Source: a bacterium (GTDB lineage: Bacteria; Electryoneota; RPQS01). Taken from it: a stretch of DNA of 64,000 nucleotides. The DNA lies in NCBI GenBank assembly GCA_016703065.1, contig JADJCU010000002.1:434001-498000 (forward strand), written 5' to 3'. A program made the translations under genes and the position numbers. A model generated the notes under the pieces. It worked only from the letters and a program-made list of their open reading frames with translations. It did no database searches and was not told the origin of the DNA. Below, piece after piece: positions 53,198-61,530 of the stretch; the first letter of the stretch is position 1; every line of letters begins with the position of its first letter.

Positions 53198-53938
53198 GTG
53201 TACGACATTCATAATCACGTACTGCCGCAAGTGGACGACGGCGCGAAAGGGCTGCGCGAATCGCTCCGCATGTTGGAGAGTGCGATCTTGCAGGGGATTA
53301 CTCACGTTCTATGCACGCCCCATGCGAACGACCGTTCTGGGCAACAGGCGGGCGAACTCTTTGAATACAGGTTTCAAGAGCTGCTTGACGAGGTGAAACG
53401 CCTTGACCTGCCGGTAGAGCTTGGACTTGGTTCAGAGATCATGTTCGGCATGAATATAGCCGATCTGCTCAAGTACCGCTACGCATCTCTGAACGGCACA
53501 GAGAAGTACTTCTTGGTAGAGTTTCCGCGTCAGACGCCGTTTGAGATCATACTGAATGTCGTGAAGGCGGCGAAGAAATGGAATCGCGTCCCAGTTGTCG
53601 CGCATCATGAGCGCTATCCGCTGGCCTTCCGCAACGCAGACCAGCTAATTAAGCTGCGCGCAGCGGGCGCCATTCTGACGATGGATGCAGGGTCCTTGAC
53701 GGGCCAATTCGGCAAAGCGATGCAGAAGCACGCCCGTGATTTGCTGGCGACCGGGCACATTGAAATTCTCACCAGCGATGCGCACGACGCGGAGAAGCAG
53801 AGCTTCTGCCTCGCAGCGAGCAGGGATGAAGCTGCGGTGATTGTTGGATCAGCAGCGGCGTGGCAAATGGTGCTGGACGCTCCGCGCCGGATATGGTTCG
53901 GAGACGACTGGCCGAAATACGAGAGCAACGCAGCATGA
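53198..53938 (+). CDS. PHP-family phosphatase (CpsB/YwqE-like)
   Basis: 246 residues from GTG 53198 (VYDIHNHVLPQVDDGAKG), 5 nt after the ETF-QO stop. Metal ligands fit the PHP fold of tyrosine-protein phosphatases such as YwqE: DIHNHVLPQVDDG, HVLCTPHAN, LGSEI, VVAHHERYP and ILTSDAHDAEK. In Gram-positives these act on capsule tyrosine kinases; no capsule genes lie here, so the target is unknown. Its stop overlaps the next ATG. Confidence 0.8.
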   Translation: MYDIHNHVLPQVDDGAKGLRESLRMLESAILQGITHVLCTPHANDRSGQQAGELFEYRFQELLDEVKRLDLPVELGLGSEIMFGMNIADLLKYRYASLNGTEKYFLVEFPRQTPFEIILNVVKAAKKWNRVPVVAHHERYPLAFRNADQLIKLRAAGAILTMDAGSLTGQFGKAMQKHARDLLATGHIEILTSDAHDAEKQSFCLAASRDEAAVIVGSAAAWQMVLDAPRRIWFGDDWPKYESNAA

Positions 53939-54807
53939 GGCTGGCAGGATACGAGATAACGACTCTGCGGGTCGGAGACTTCAAATTGGACGGCGGTGCG
54001 ATGTTTGGCGTCGTGCCGAAACCGCTGTGGTCAAAGCAATGCCCGGCGGACGACCGTAACCGGATTGACATGACTGCACGCGTGCTGTTGATTCGCTATG
54101 GCAAGCACGTGATTCTTGTCGACGCCGGTATCGGGCACAAGGACGACGCAAAGTTTCACGACATCTTTGAAATCACCTTTCCGCTCGGGAGCTTGATTGA
54201 CGAACTGGCGCGGCATGGTGTGACGCCGGAGCAGGTTACGGATGTGATTTATACACACCTACACTTTGATCATGCAGGCGGAACGACCGGACTGGTGGAT
54301 GGAGTTGCGATACCGCTGTTTCCGAAGGCCAAGCACTACGTACAAAGCGTGCAGTATCATCATGGCACGACGCGCAATCCTCGTGATCGCGCAAGCTACA
54401 TCGACGGCAATTATGAGCCGGTGCGCGCGGCGGGCCTACTCGAATTCCTTGACAATGACACTGAGCTATTCCCCGGTCTCTTTCTTGATACTACGTCCGG
54501 TCATACGCCGGCTTTGCAGATGGTGCGAATCACGGATCACCGGCGGACGGTCTTCTTTCCGGCCGATCTGATTCCGCTGGCGGCGCATGTGCCTTCTGCG
54601 TACATCATGGGCTATGACCTGTTTCCGCTGACAACGCTGAACGATAAGGAGCGCTGGCTCAACCGCGCAGCCCGCGAGGAGTGGATCATCGTTCTTGAGC
54701 ACGATCCGTCTCATGAAGCGATTACAGTGAAGCGCGACGAGAAGGGACGCATCGTTGTCGATAGGATCGGGACGCTCGAGCAGCTGTATCAAGGGGACTC
54801 CGCGTGA
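53935..54807 (+). CDS. MBL-fold metallo-hydrolase
   Basis: 290 residues from ATG 53935 (ATGA overlap). Zinc motif THLHFDHAGG (HxHxDH), later His in DTTSGHTPALQMV and Asp in VFFPADLIP, final His in IIVLEHDPSHEA. General beta-lactamase-fold hydrolase, close in pattern to AHL-lactonase/AttM-like and related proteins, but the substrate is not identifiable. Stop overlaps the aquaporin GTG. Confidence 0.85.
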   Translation: MRLAGYEITTLRVGDFKLDGGAMFGVVPKPLWSKQCPADDRNRIDMTARVLLIRYGKHVILVDAGIGHKDDAKFHDIFEITFPLGSLIDELARHGVTPEQVTDVIYTHLHFDHAGGTTGLVDGVAIPLFPKAKHYVQSVQYHHGTTRNPRDRASYIDGNYEPVRAAGLLEFLDNDTELFPGLFLDTTSGHTPALQMVRITDHRRTVFFPADLIPLAAHVPSAYIMGYDLFPLTTLNDKERWLNRAAREEWIIVLEHDPSHEAITVKRDEKGRIVVDRIGTLEQLYQGDSA

Positions 54808-55505
54808 ATTTCAAGGCGCTCCTCGCTGAATTCATAGGCACATTTGCGGTCGTGTTCATTGGCATCGGGGCGATTGTTTCCGATCACGTAACGAACGGAG
54901 CGGTTGGCCTCACGGGTATTGCCCTGGCGTACGGACTCGCGGTCGCCGTGATGGTAAGCGCGACATCAGCAGTGAGCGGCGGACATCTGAATCCGGCCGT
55001 GAGCTTCGGCATGATGATCGCAGGACACTTGCCTATCATGGCGTTCACAGGTTATGTGATTGCGCAGTGTCTCGGAGCATTGGCCGCGTCCTCGTTGCTG
55101 ATGTCCGCGATGTCGCCGCTAAATCTTGAGGCAGTGAATTACGGCATTCCCGTTGTCGGCGAGAGCGCGACGACCGGCATGGCTTGTACAACTGAAATCG
55201 TGTTGACGTTTTTTCTTGTGTTTGTGATGTTCGGAACGGCCGTGGACAGGCGCGCTCCGAATCGAAACGGGCTCTATATAGGTCTAACGGTCGTGATGTC
55301 GGTGCTGATGGGAGGTCCGATTAGCGGCGCCGCGTTGAATCCTGCCCGATGGCTTGGTCCCGCTGTGATCAGCGGCGATTATGCGGCCGCTTGGGTGTAC
55401 TGGGTGGGTCCGCTCTCAGGTGCCGCACTTGGGAGTATTGCGTACACCATGTTCCTGCAGGAAAAAGCGACAGCCGCAACAAACGTCGCGGCTGCAAAAG
55501 AGTGA
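54804..55505 (+). CDS. Aquaporin / MIP-family channel
   Basis: 233 residues, six membrane helices and both NPA half-helices: GGHLNPAVSFG (~62) and GAALNPARWLGP (~180). The residue after the second NPA Arg is W, and the loop composition (no Asp after NPAR) favours water-type over glycerol-type channels; selectivity is inference. GTG start at 54804 overlaps the upstream stop (GTGA). Confidence 0.88.
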   Translation: MNFKALLAEFIGTFAVVFIGIGAIVSDHVTNGAVGLTGIALAYGLAVAVMVSATSAVSGGHLNPAVSFGMMIAGHLPIMAFTGYVIAQCLGALAASSLLMSAMSPLNLEAVNYGIPVVGESATTGMACTTEIVLTFFLVFVMFGTAVDRRAPNRNGLYIGLTVVMSVLMGGPISGAALNPARWLGPAVISGDYAAAWVYWVGPLSGAALGSIAYTMFLQEKATAATNVAAAKE

Positions 55506-55563
55506 GTGGTATTCGCGGTCTAGTAAACGGCGGGCCAAATTCAGTTCATGAAGGCGAAAGAGT

Positions 55564-57420
55564 TTGAATCAGCGTCGAAATCAGGAGATATTGTCCCGTT
55601 TGCGGGACGAGGTGCTCATAGTAGATGGAGCGATTGGCACGGCTCTCTACTCGATGGGTTTCTCGCATCGCACGTGCTTTGACGAGCTGAACGAAACTCA
55701 TCCACAGGTCGTGGAAGATTTGCACCGGGACTACATTGCCGCCGGCGCTCAGATCATTGAAACGAACACATTTGGCGCGAATCCGTTCCGTCTTGGTGAT
55801 CATGGATTTGCCGAGAAGACGCGGCAACTAAATCGACTCGGAGCCGAACACGCGCGACGCGCGGCAGGGGATGCTATCTACGTGGCCGGATCGATCGGCC
55901 CGTTGGATCGTGTGCTTGAGCCGATTGGCCCGATAACACTCGCGCAGGCGCGAGCTGCGTTCCGTGAGCAGATTGAAGGCCTGCTCGAGGGCAACGTTGA
56001 TCTGTTCATCGTCGAGACAATTTCCAATCTATTGGAGATGCGCGAAGCGATAGGTGCGATTCGCGATCTGTGTGACTTGCCGATCGTTGCCACGATGACG
56101 TTTACTGAAGACGGGAAAACTCTGGTCGGTGACAAGCCGTCGCAAGTGAAACGCGCGCTGATCGAATATGGCGCGGACGTCGTGGGCGCAAACTGCTCCG
56201 TGGGTCCGCAGGCGATGTTGGACGTGATGGAACGCATGAGCGGCGGCGATGTGCCACTGTGCGCTCAGCCCAATGCGGGCAACGCGCGCGTAGTCGGTGG
56301 CCGTTACATTTATCTCGCGTCACCACAGTACTTCGCGGACTACGCGCTTAGATTCGCCGAGGTGGGCGTAGCGCTGATCGGCGGCTGTTGCGGAACAACG
56401 CCGGAACATATTCGCGCAGCAGCGGATAGAGTCAAGGGCCGCAAACTTGGGCGGACACAGATCGCTGTCAATGGTGAAACGTCCGAGGAAGACGGTCGAG
56501 TCGAGGGCCCGCATCGCGGTCTGCCGTTTTCTGAGTTTCGAGCCAATCTTGGCAAGCGTTTTCAAATCTCGGTAGAGATCGATCCGCCGCGCAGCTACGA
56601 TCCCGGCCCATTTATCCGACACGCGCAGCGGCTTAAGGCGGCGGGAGTTGATCTAATCAATGTAGCGGACTCGCCGTTAGCGCGGGCGCGTATGAGCGCG
56701 GTGTCGATGGCTCATCTGATTCGCCGGGATGCGGGTGTAGATGTCCTGCTTCACGTATCTTGCAGAGACCGCAACGCAATTGGACTTCAGTCGGAGCTGC
56801 TTGGCGCGCACACTCTGGGTGTGCTGAACATCCTTGCGGTGACGGGAGACCCGACAAGTATCGGTGACTATCCGTTCGCAAAGGGAGTGTTTGAGCTCGA
56901 CTCGATAGGTCTTTCGCGAATGGTCACTCAGCTCAACAAGGGTAAAGATCTAACCGGTCGCGACCTTGACGAGCCGACCCACTTTTTGCTCGGAGTCGCA
57001 GTTAATCCGACCTCACCCAATCTCGATCTCGAGTTTGATCGGTTCAAACAGAAGCTCGATTCCGGCGCCCAGTTCGCGTTTACGCAGCCGCTCTTTGATC
57101 CCCGGACCCTTGAAGAATTCCTGAACAAGGTCTCGTCGTACTCCAGTATTCCGATCTTCGTTGGTATTTTGCCGCTGCGATCGTCCAAGCACGCAGAGTT
57201 CATTCACAACGAAATCCCGGACATGTTTGTCCCCCAGGATATCCGCGATCGTATGCACAACGCGGGTACCGAGGGGGCCAAAGTGGGGGTCGAAATTGCT
57301 CAGAAGTTCCTGCTCGACACGCAATCGATGGTGCAAGGCGCCTACCTAATGCCGCCATTCAATAAGTTCGACATGGCAATTGAAGTAATGCAGGCGCTGA
57401 ATCGCGATTCAGTAAATTAG
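55564..57420 (+). CDS. Bifunctional homocysteine S-methyltransferase / methylenetetrahydrofolate reductase
   Basis: 618-residue fusion. N-terminal ~290 residues: homocysteine methyltransferase barrel with LIVDGAIGTALYSMG, IIETNTFGANP and zinc Cys in GANCSVGP and GGCCGTTPEH. C-terminal ~300 residues: MTHFR flavin barrel with FQISVEIDPPRSYDPGPF, LNILAVTGDPTSIGDYP and FAFTQPLFDPRTLEEF. The same arrangement is known in Bacillus YitJ. It can methylate homocysteine and recycle folate in one-carbon metabolism. TTG start at 55564. The stop overlaps by 4 bp the convergent acyl-CoA dehydrogenase gene. Confidence 0.93.
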   Translation: MNQRRNQEILSRLRDEVLIVDGAIGTALYSMGFSHRTCFDELNETHPQVVEDLHRDYIAAGAQIIETNTFGANPFRLGDHGFAEKTRQLNRLGAEHARRAAGDAIYVAGSIGPLDRVLEPIGPITLAQARAAFREQIEGLLEGNVDLFIVETISNLLEMREAIGAIRDLCDLPIVATMTFTEDGKTLVGDKPSQVKRALIEYGADVVGANCSVGPQAMLDVMERMSGGDVPLCAQPNAGNARVVGGRYIYLASPQYFADYALRFAEVGVALIGGCCGTTPEHIRAAADRVKGRKLGRTQIAVNGETSEEDGRVEGPHRGLPFSEFRANLGKRFQISVEIDPPRSYDPGPFIRHAQRLKAAGVDLINVADSPLARARMSAVSMAHLIRRDAGVDVLLHVSCRDRNAIGLQSELLGAHTLGVLNILAVTGDPTSIGDYPFAKGVFELDSIGLSRMVTQLNKGKDLTGRDLDEPTHFLLGVAVNPTSPNLDLEFDRFKQKLDSGAQFAFTQPLFDPRTLEEFLNKVSSYSSIPIFVGILPLRSSKHAEFIHNEIPDMFVPQDIRDRMHNAGTEGAKVGVEIAQKFLLDTQSMVQGAYLMPPFNKFDMAIEVMQALNRDSVN

Positions 57421-58584
57421 GCGTAGGCTGCGATTCCGGTCAGATCTTCGGCGACGATCAGCGCGTGAATATCGTACGTTCCTTCGTAGGTGTTGACGGA
57501 TTCAAGGTTTGCCATGTGGCGGAACGTCTGATATTCGTTTGAGATACCATTCGCGCCTAATACATCGCGGCCGACACGAGCGATGTCCAGCGCACCTCCG
57601 ACGTTGTTACGCTTGGCCAGCGAAACATGTTGCGGACGAAGTTTTCCGGCGGCCTTCAGTTGACCGGAGACGATAGGCGAGAAACTGGTTCTTCGTAATC
57701 TCAGTTGCCATCCACGCAAGTTTATTTTGCACAAGCTGAAAGCTCGCGATGGGTTTGTCAAACTGAATGCGGGACAGGGAATACTGGAGCACTTCGTCGA
57801 ACACAGCCATCGCCGCGCCCGTCGCGCCCCATGCGATGCCGTAGCGCGCCTGGGTCAAACAGGACAGCGGTCCTTTTAGTCCGCTAACGCCCGGCAGAAT
57901 GTTCTCTTTCGGCACCTGCACATCCTCAAGCACCAGGTCTGAGGTTACGCTCGCCCGGAGTGAGAACTTGTTCTTGATCTCAGGAGCGGAAAAGCCCTTT
58001 GTTGTTGTATCGACGATGAAGCCGCGGACAACTCCGTCGAGCTTTGCCCAGACGATCGCAAGATCCGAAATCGTACCGTTTGTGATCCACGCCTTCGAGC
58101 CATTGAGAAGATAGTAGGATCCCTTGTCCTCGGCCCGAGTGAGCATTCCGCCCGGATTCGAACCGAAATCAGGTTCGGTCAGACCAAAGCAACCGATCTT
58201 ATCGCCGCTGGCGAGCTTTGGAAGCCAATAGTCCTTCTGTTCTTCGCTCCCGAAAGCGAAGATCGGATACATCACCAGACTCGTCTGTACGGAGACGAAC
58301 GAGCGAAGACCGGAGTCACCGCGTTCCAGCTCCTGATTGATCAATCCATAGGCAATAGGGCCAAGATTCGCGCAGCCGTATTTTTCGGGATATGGCGCGC
58401 CGAGAAAGCCAAGTTCACCGGCCGGTTTCACAAGCTCTCGTGGGAAGCGCCCTTCGGTGTTGCAGCGCTCGATAATCGGCATCAAATTATCTGTCACAAA
58501 TTCGCGGACAGTGTCGCGTACCAGCCGCTCTTCGTCAGTGAGCAGATCGTCCAAGTGATAATAGTCCAGCGCCTGAAAGGCCAT
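57417..58584 (-). CDS. Acyl-CoA dehydrogenase, glutaryl-CoA type (frameshifted)
   Basis: 388 residues when joined. Start ATG 58584 (MAFQALDYYHLDDLL) has AGGAGA 7 nt upstream; the ORF extends nine codons further. FAD-dependent signature GCFGLTEPDFGSNPGGM, GSKAWITNGTISDLAIVW, LSRIQFDKPIASFQLVQNKL. One extra base at 57664-57669 moves the frame; after it: RLGQLKAAGKLRPQHVSLAK, GGALDIARVGRDVLGANGIS, and NTYEGTYDIHALIV, where the catalytic Glu lies in YEGT. Closest in pattern to glutaryl-CoA dehydrogenase. Electrons would go to ETF and ETF-QO. Confidence 0.9.
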
Positions 58585-58594
58585 TTCGGTCTCC

Positions 58595-59383
58595 TTGAGT
58601 TCTGAGGTCACAGAAGATAGCCAAACCCGGCCAAATAATCAATTAGTTGGCTGGCATACTCCATTCGAGTGGATAGGTGTAACTGGTGGTATTTCAGAGA
58701 CATCGGACGGCGCCTTGGCATGGGGCAGGGGGTCAGTAGAGCAAATAGCCGCCAATCGGGCGCGATGGGCCGACCAAGTTGGACTGGTTTCGGCAAAGTG
58801 CGTGAGCCTGGAGCAGACTCATAGCAGCCGCGTTTTGAGTGTATCAGATTGTGAATCCGGGGCCGGTTTTTTCGACCCGCGAACACGCCTCGTCTCGGCC
58901 GATGGTCTGATAACTGACGACGGCTCAGTGACGTTAATCACGTCACATGCCGATTGTGCACCGATCTATCTGTACGGAGATGCACCGCGCGTCATTGGTT
59001 TAGTGCACGCGGGCTGGAGGGGTACGCTGGGTGGCATTGCTTCTACCACTGTTGCCTTGCTTGCAAGGCAGCATCACGTTGCACCCCGCGACCTGCGCGT
59101 AGCAGTTGGTCCCCTGATAGCGACCGCAAACTACCCGGTCGGTGACGACGTTGCGCGAGCGTTCACTGACAAATACGGCCCGGGCACAGTTGTTCGATTC
59201 GGCGACCGGCTTCATCTCGACATTTTTGCATCGATTGTTATCGACCTCTTGCGCGCCGGGGTTGAACAGGCGCGTTTCATCCCTCGTCCTCCCGATACGT
59301 TCTCGAACTCCCGCTGGAGCTCTTACCGCCGTGACGGTGAGCAAGCGGGCGGCATGCTTGCATATATCAGGTTAATTAGTTAG
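58595..59383 (+). CDS. pgeF: Purine nucleoside phosphorylase / YfiH (PgeF, laccase-domain) family
   Basis: 262 residues of the DUF152/laccase-domain family, zinc-dependent purine nucleoside hydrolases/phosphorylases also linked to peptidoglycan editing. Metal ligands are seen as LEQTHSSRV (His), TSHADCAPIYL (Cys) and HAGWRGTLGGI (His). The usual GPCIGxCCYEVG loop is changed to GPLIATANYPVG. The only good start is TTG 58595, just 10 nt from the divergent acyl-CoA dehydrogenase ATG, so promoters must lie within the other gene. Confidence 0.8.
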   Translation: MSSEVTEDSQTRPNNQLVGWHTPFEWIGVTGGISETSDGALAWGRGSVEQIAANRARWADQVGLVSAKCVSLEQTHSSRVLSVSDCESGAGFFDPRTRLVSADGLITDDGSVTLITSHADCAPIYLYGDAPRVIGLVHAGWRGTLGGIASTTVALLARQHHVAPRDLRVAVGPLIATANYPVGDDVARAFTDKYGPGTVVRFGDRLHLDIFASIVIDLLRAGVEQARFIPRPPDTFSNSRWSSYRRDGEQAGGMLAYIRLIS

Positions 59384-59453
59384 TCGGTTTTCAACTACTG
59401 AAGGCCGTTTCTCACAAAAAATTCTCCACGGTCTTAGAACCACAGGAATCGCC

Positions 59454-60847
59454 ATGAAGAAGAAAGAAACAAAAAAAACTGCACCGAAGAGTAGCTCGAA
59501 GAAAGAAGAAAGTTCCGTTATGGTATCGTCAGGGAAGGCCATGAAGGGTGCCAAAGCAGCGCACGCTTTCAATCTCGCACCGAGGGTCTGCAGCCGCACT
59601 CGGCGTTTGACAATGCCATGAAGCAATTCGATCAGGCCGCCGCGCTGCTCAAGCTGACGGCGAGCCAGACTGCTATGATTAAGCAGCCGCGCAAGTGCGT
59701 GGAAGTCACGTTGCCGATTCGTATGGATGACGGCACGATCAAGACGTTCACGGGCTATCGTGTTCAGCATAACATCGCCCGCGGTCCGGCCAAGGGCGGC
59801 GTCCGTTATCATCCGAATGTGTCACTCGACGAAGTGAAGGCGCTTTCGTTCTGGATGACCTTCAAGTGTGCGGTAGCCAATATTCCGATGGGCGGCGGCA
59901 AGGGCGGTATCATTGTTGATCCGCAAAAGCTCTCCCACGGCGAGCTTGAGCGCCTCTCGCGCCGATATTTCTCAGAATTGGAAGAGATGTTCGGCCCTGA
60001 TCGCGATGTTCCGGCTCCGGACGTCAATACGAATCCGCAGATCATGGCATGGTTCATGGACACGTATTCGATGCATAAGCGTGAGCATCTGCCCGCAGTC
60101 GTCACGGGCAAACCGCTGGAAATCGGTGGCAGCAAGGGCCGTGTTCTGGCTACGTCACTGGGACTTCTATTCGCGACGCGTCGCGCGGTAGCGGCCAATG
60201 GCGAGAAGATGGCCGGCTTGACGGTTGCTGTGCAAGGCTTTGGCAACGTCGGCGGCAACGCTGCGGTGCTGCTGCATCAGGATGGCTGCAAGATTCTGGC
60301 GATTTCGGATCAGTACGGTGCGTTTCACAATCCCGACGGAATCAACGTTCCTGAAGCGATGAAGTACGCCGAGAAAAACAACGGTCTGAAGGGCTTTGAA
60401 TCCACCAAGCTCGCCAAGAAGATGGCCGATCCGATGGAATTGCTCGAATTGAAAGTCGAAATTCTCGCGCCCTGCGCACTTGAGCTGCAGCTGACAAAGG
60501 CGAATGCGAACAAGGTCAAGGCGCGTTATATCGCGGAAGGCGCGAACGGACCGTGCGACTCGGATGCCGATGAGATCTTCAACAAGAAGGGTATCTTCGT
60601 GATTCCGGACATTCTTTGCAATGCCGGCGGCGTCGTCGTGAGCTACTTCGAATGGGTGCAGAACCGCATGGGCTACTATTGGTCCGTCGACCGCATCAAC
60701 CGTGAACTGGAAGACGTCATGAACATCGCGTTTGACGCCGTGTATGAGACGCAATTGCAGTACAACTGCCCGATGCGCGTGGCGGCCTTTGCGGTAGCCA
60801 TTAAGCGTGTTTCGGTCGCATCCGAGATGCGCGGGCTGTACGCATAA
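59454..60847 (+). CDS. gdhA: Glutamate/amino-acid dehydrogenase with Lys-rich N-terminal tail (frameshifted)
   Basis: 464 residues when joined. ATG 59454 has AGGA upstream. The first ~45 residues (MKKKETKKTAPKSSSKK...) are Lys/Ser-rich and not part of the family fold. One missing G at 59584-59586 breaks the frame; corrected it reads LAPRGLQPHSAFDNAMKQFD. The enzyme has KGGVRYHPNVSLDEVKALSF, NIPMGGGKGGIIVDP (catalytic Lys), APDVNTNPQIMAWFMDTYS and Rossmann GFGNVGGNAAVLL. Catalyses reversible oxidative deamination of glutamate; specificity within the Glu/Leu/Phe/Val group is inferred. Confidence 0.92.
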
Positions 60848-60852
60848 CTCCT

Positions 60853-61530
60853 TTGAAGCAGCACTCATGGTTAGATGCGCTGCTTCCGGATCGCATTGAC
60901 GCATTGTTGATAGCTGGAGGAGCCGCGCCAAACAAGCGGCTCCTCCGGTCTATCGCAAAACGGGCGGAACAACTGATCGCAATTGACGGCGGCATCCGTC
61001 ACGTTCGCTCATTTGGGTTAATCCCGCGTGTTGTGATTGGCGATTTGGACAGCGCTGCCCCACAGGATCTGGCGTGGGCTCGCGGTAAGCGAGCCCGTGT
61101 CGTTTACGTGCGGGAACAGGAAAGCGCGGACATAGAGAAGGGACTAAGGTATTGCGCGCGGAAGGGGCTTACGCGGATTATCGTTGCCGGAATTGAAGGA
61201 GATCGCCCGGATCATTTCTTGAATGCGCTTGGCGCGGTTCCGCGAATCCGAGGCCTGCACGCATCGTTCCTGTTTTCGAGTTCCATAGGTTTGCCGCTAT
61301 CGGGACGCAGAACCTTGCACCTGGCCCTTCCTTGCGGCACCGGCGTGTCGTGGCTCGGCGCTCCGCGCGCTTCAGGATGTACGATTAACGGCGTGCAGTG
61401 GCCATTTACCCGCCGCGTACTCGAGTTTGGCAAGTTCCAAAGTCTGTCGAATCGTGCGACAGACGCAGAAGTCGTAGTTACCCAGCACTCCGGAATGTCC
61501 CTAATTATCATACCGGTTTTCCAAGAATGA
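60853..61530 (+). CDS. thiN: Thiamine diphosphokinase
   Basis: 225 residues; transfers pyrophosphate from ATP to thiamine. Key motifs IAIDGGIRHVRSFGLIPRVV, IGDLDSAAP and EQESADIEKGLRYC supply the metal and thiamine-binding Asp residues, and EGDRPDHFLNALGA follows. TTG start at 60853, 5 nt after gdhA. Its stop overlaps the next ATG (ATGA), coupling it to a large exported protein of unknown function. Confidence 0.87.
   Translation: MKQHSWLDALLPDRIDALLIAGGAAPNKRLLRSIAKRAEQLIAIDGGIRHVRSFGLIPRVVIGDLDSAAPQDLAWARGKRARVVYVREQESADIEKGLRYCARKGLTRIIVAGIEGDRPDHFLNALGAVPRIRGLHASFLFSSSIGLPLSGRRTLHLALPCGTGVSWLGAPRASGCTINGVQWPFTRRVLEFGKFQSLSNRATDAEVVVTQHSGMSLIIIPVFQE

Noticed and set aside
58595..58640. A separate promoter region between the divergent acyl-CoA dehydrogenase and pgeF
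   Set aside because: Only about 10 nt separate the chosen starts, so no intergenic promoter can be placed there; the pgeF start is uncertain rather than the region being regulatory.
60167..60931. A 254-codon frame antisense to gdhA and the start of thiN
   Set aside because: It mirrors the conserved dehydrogenase and crosses two real genes.
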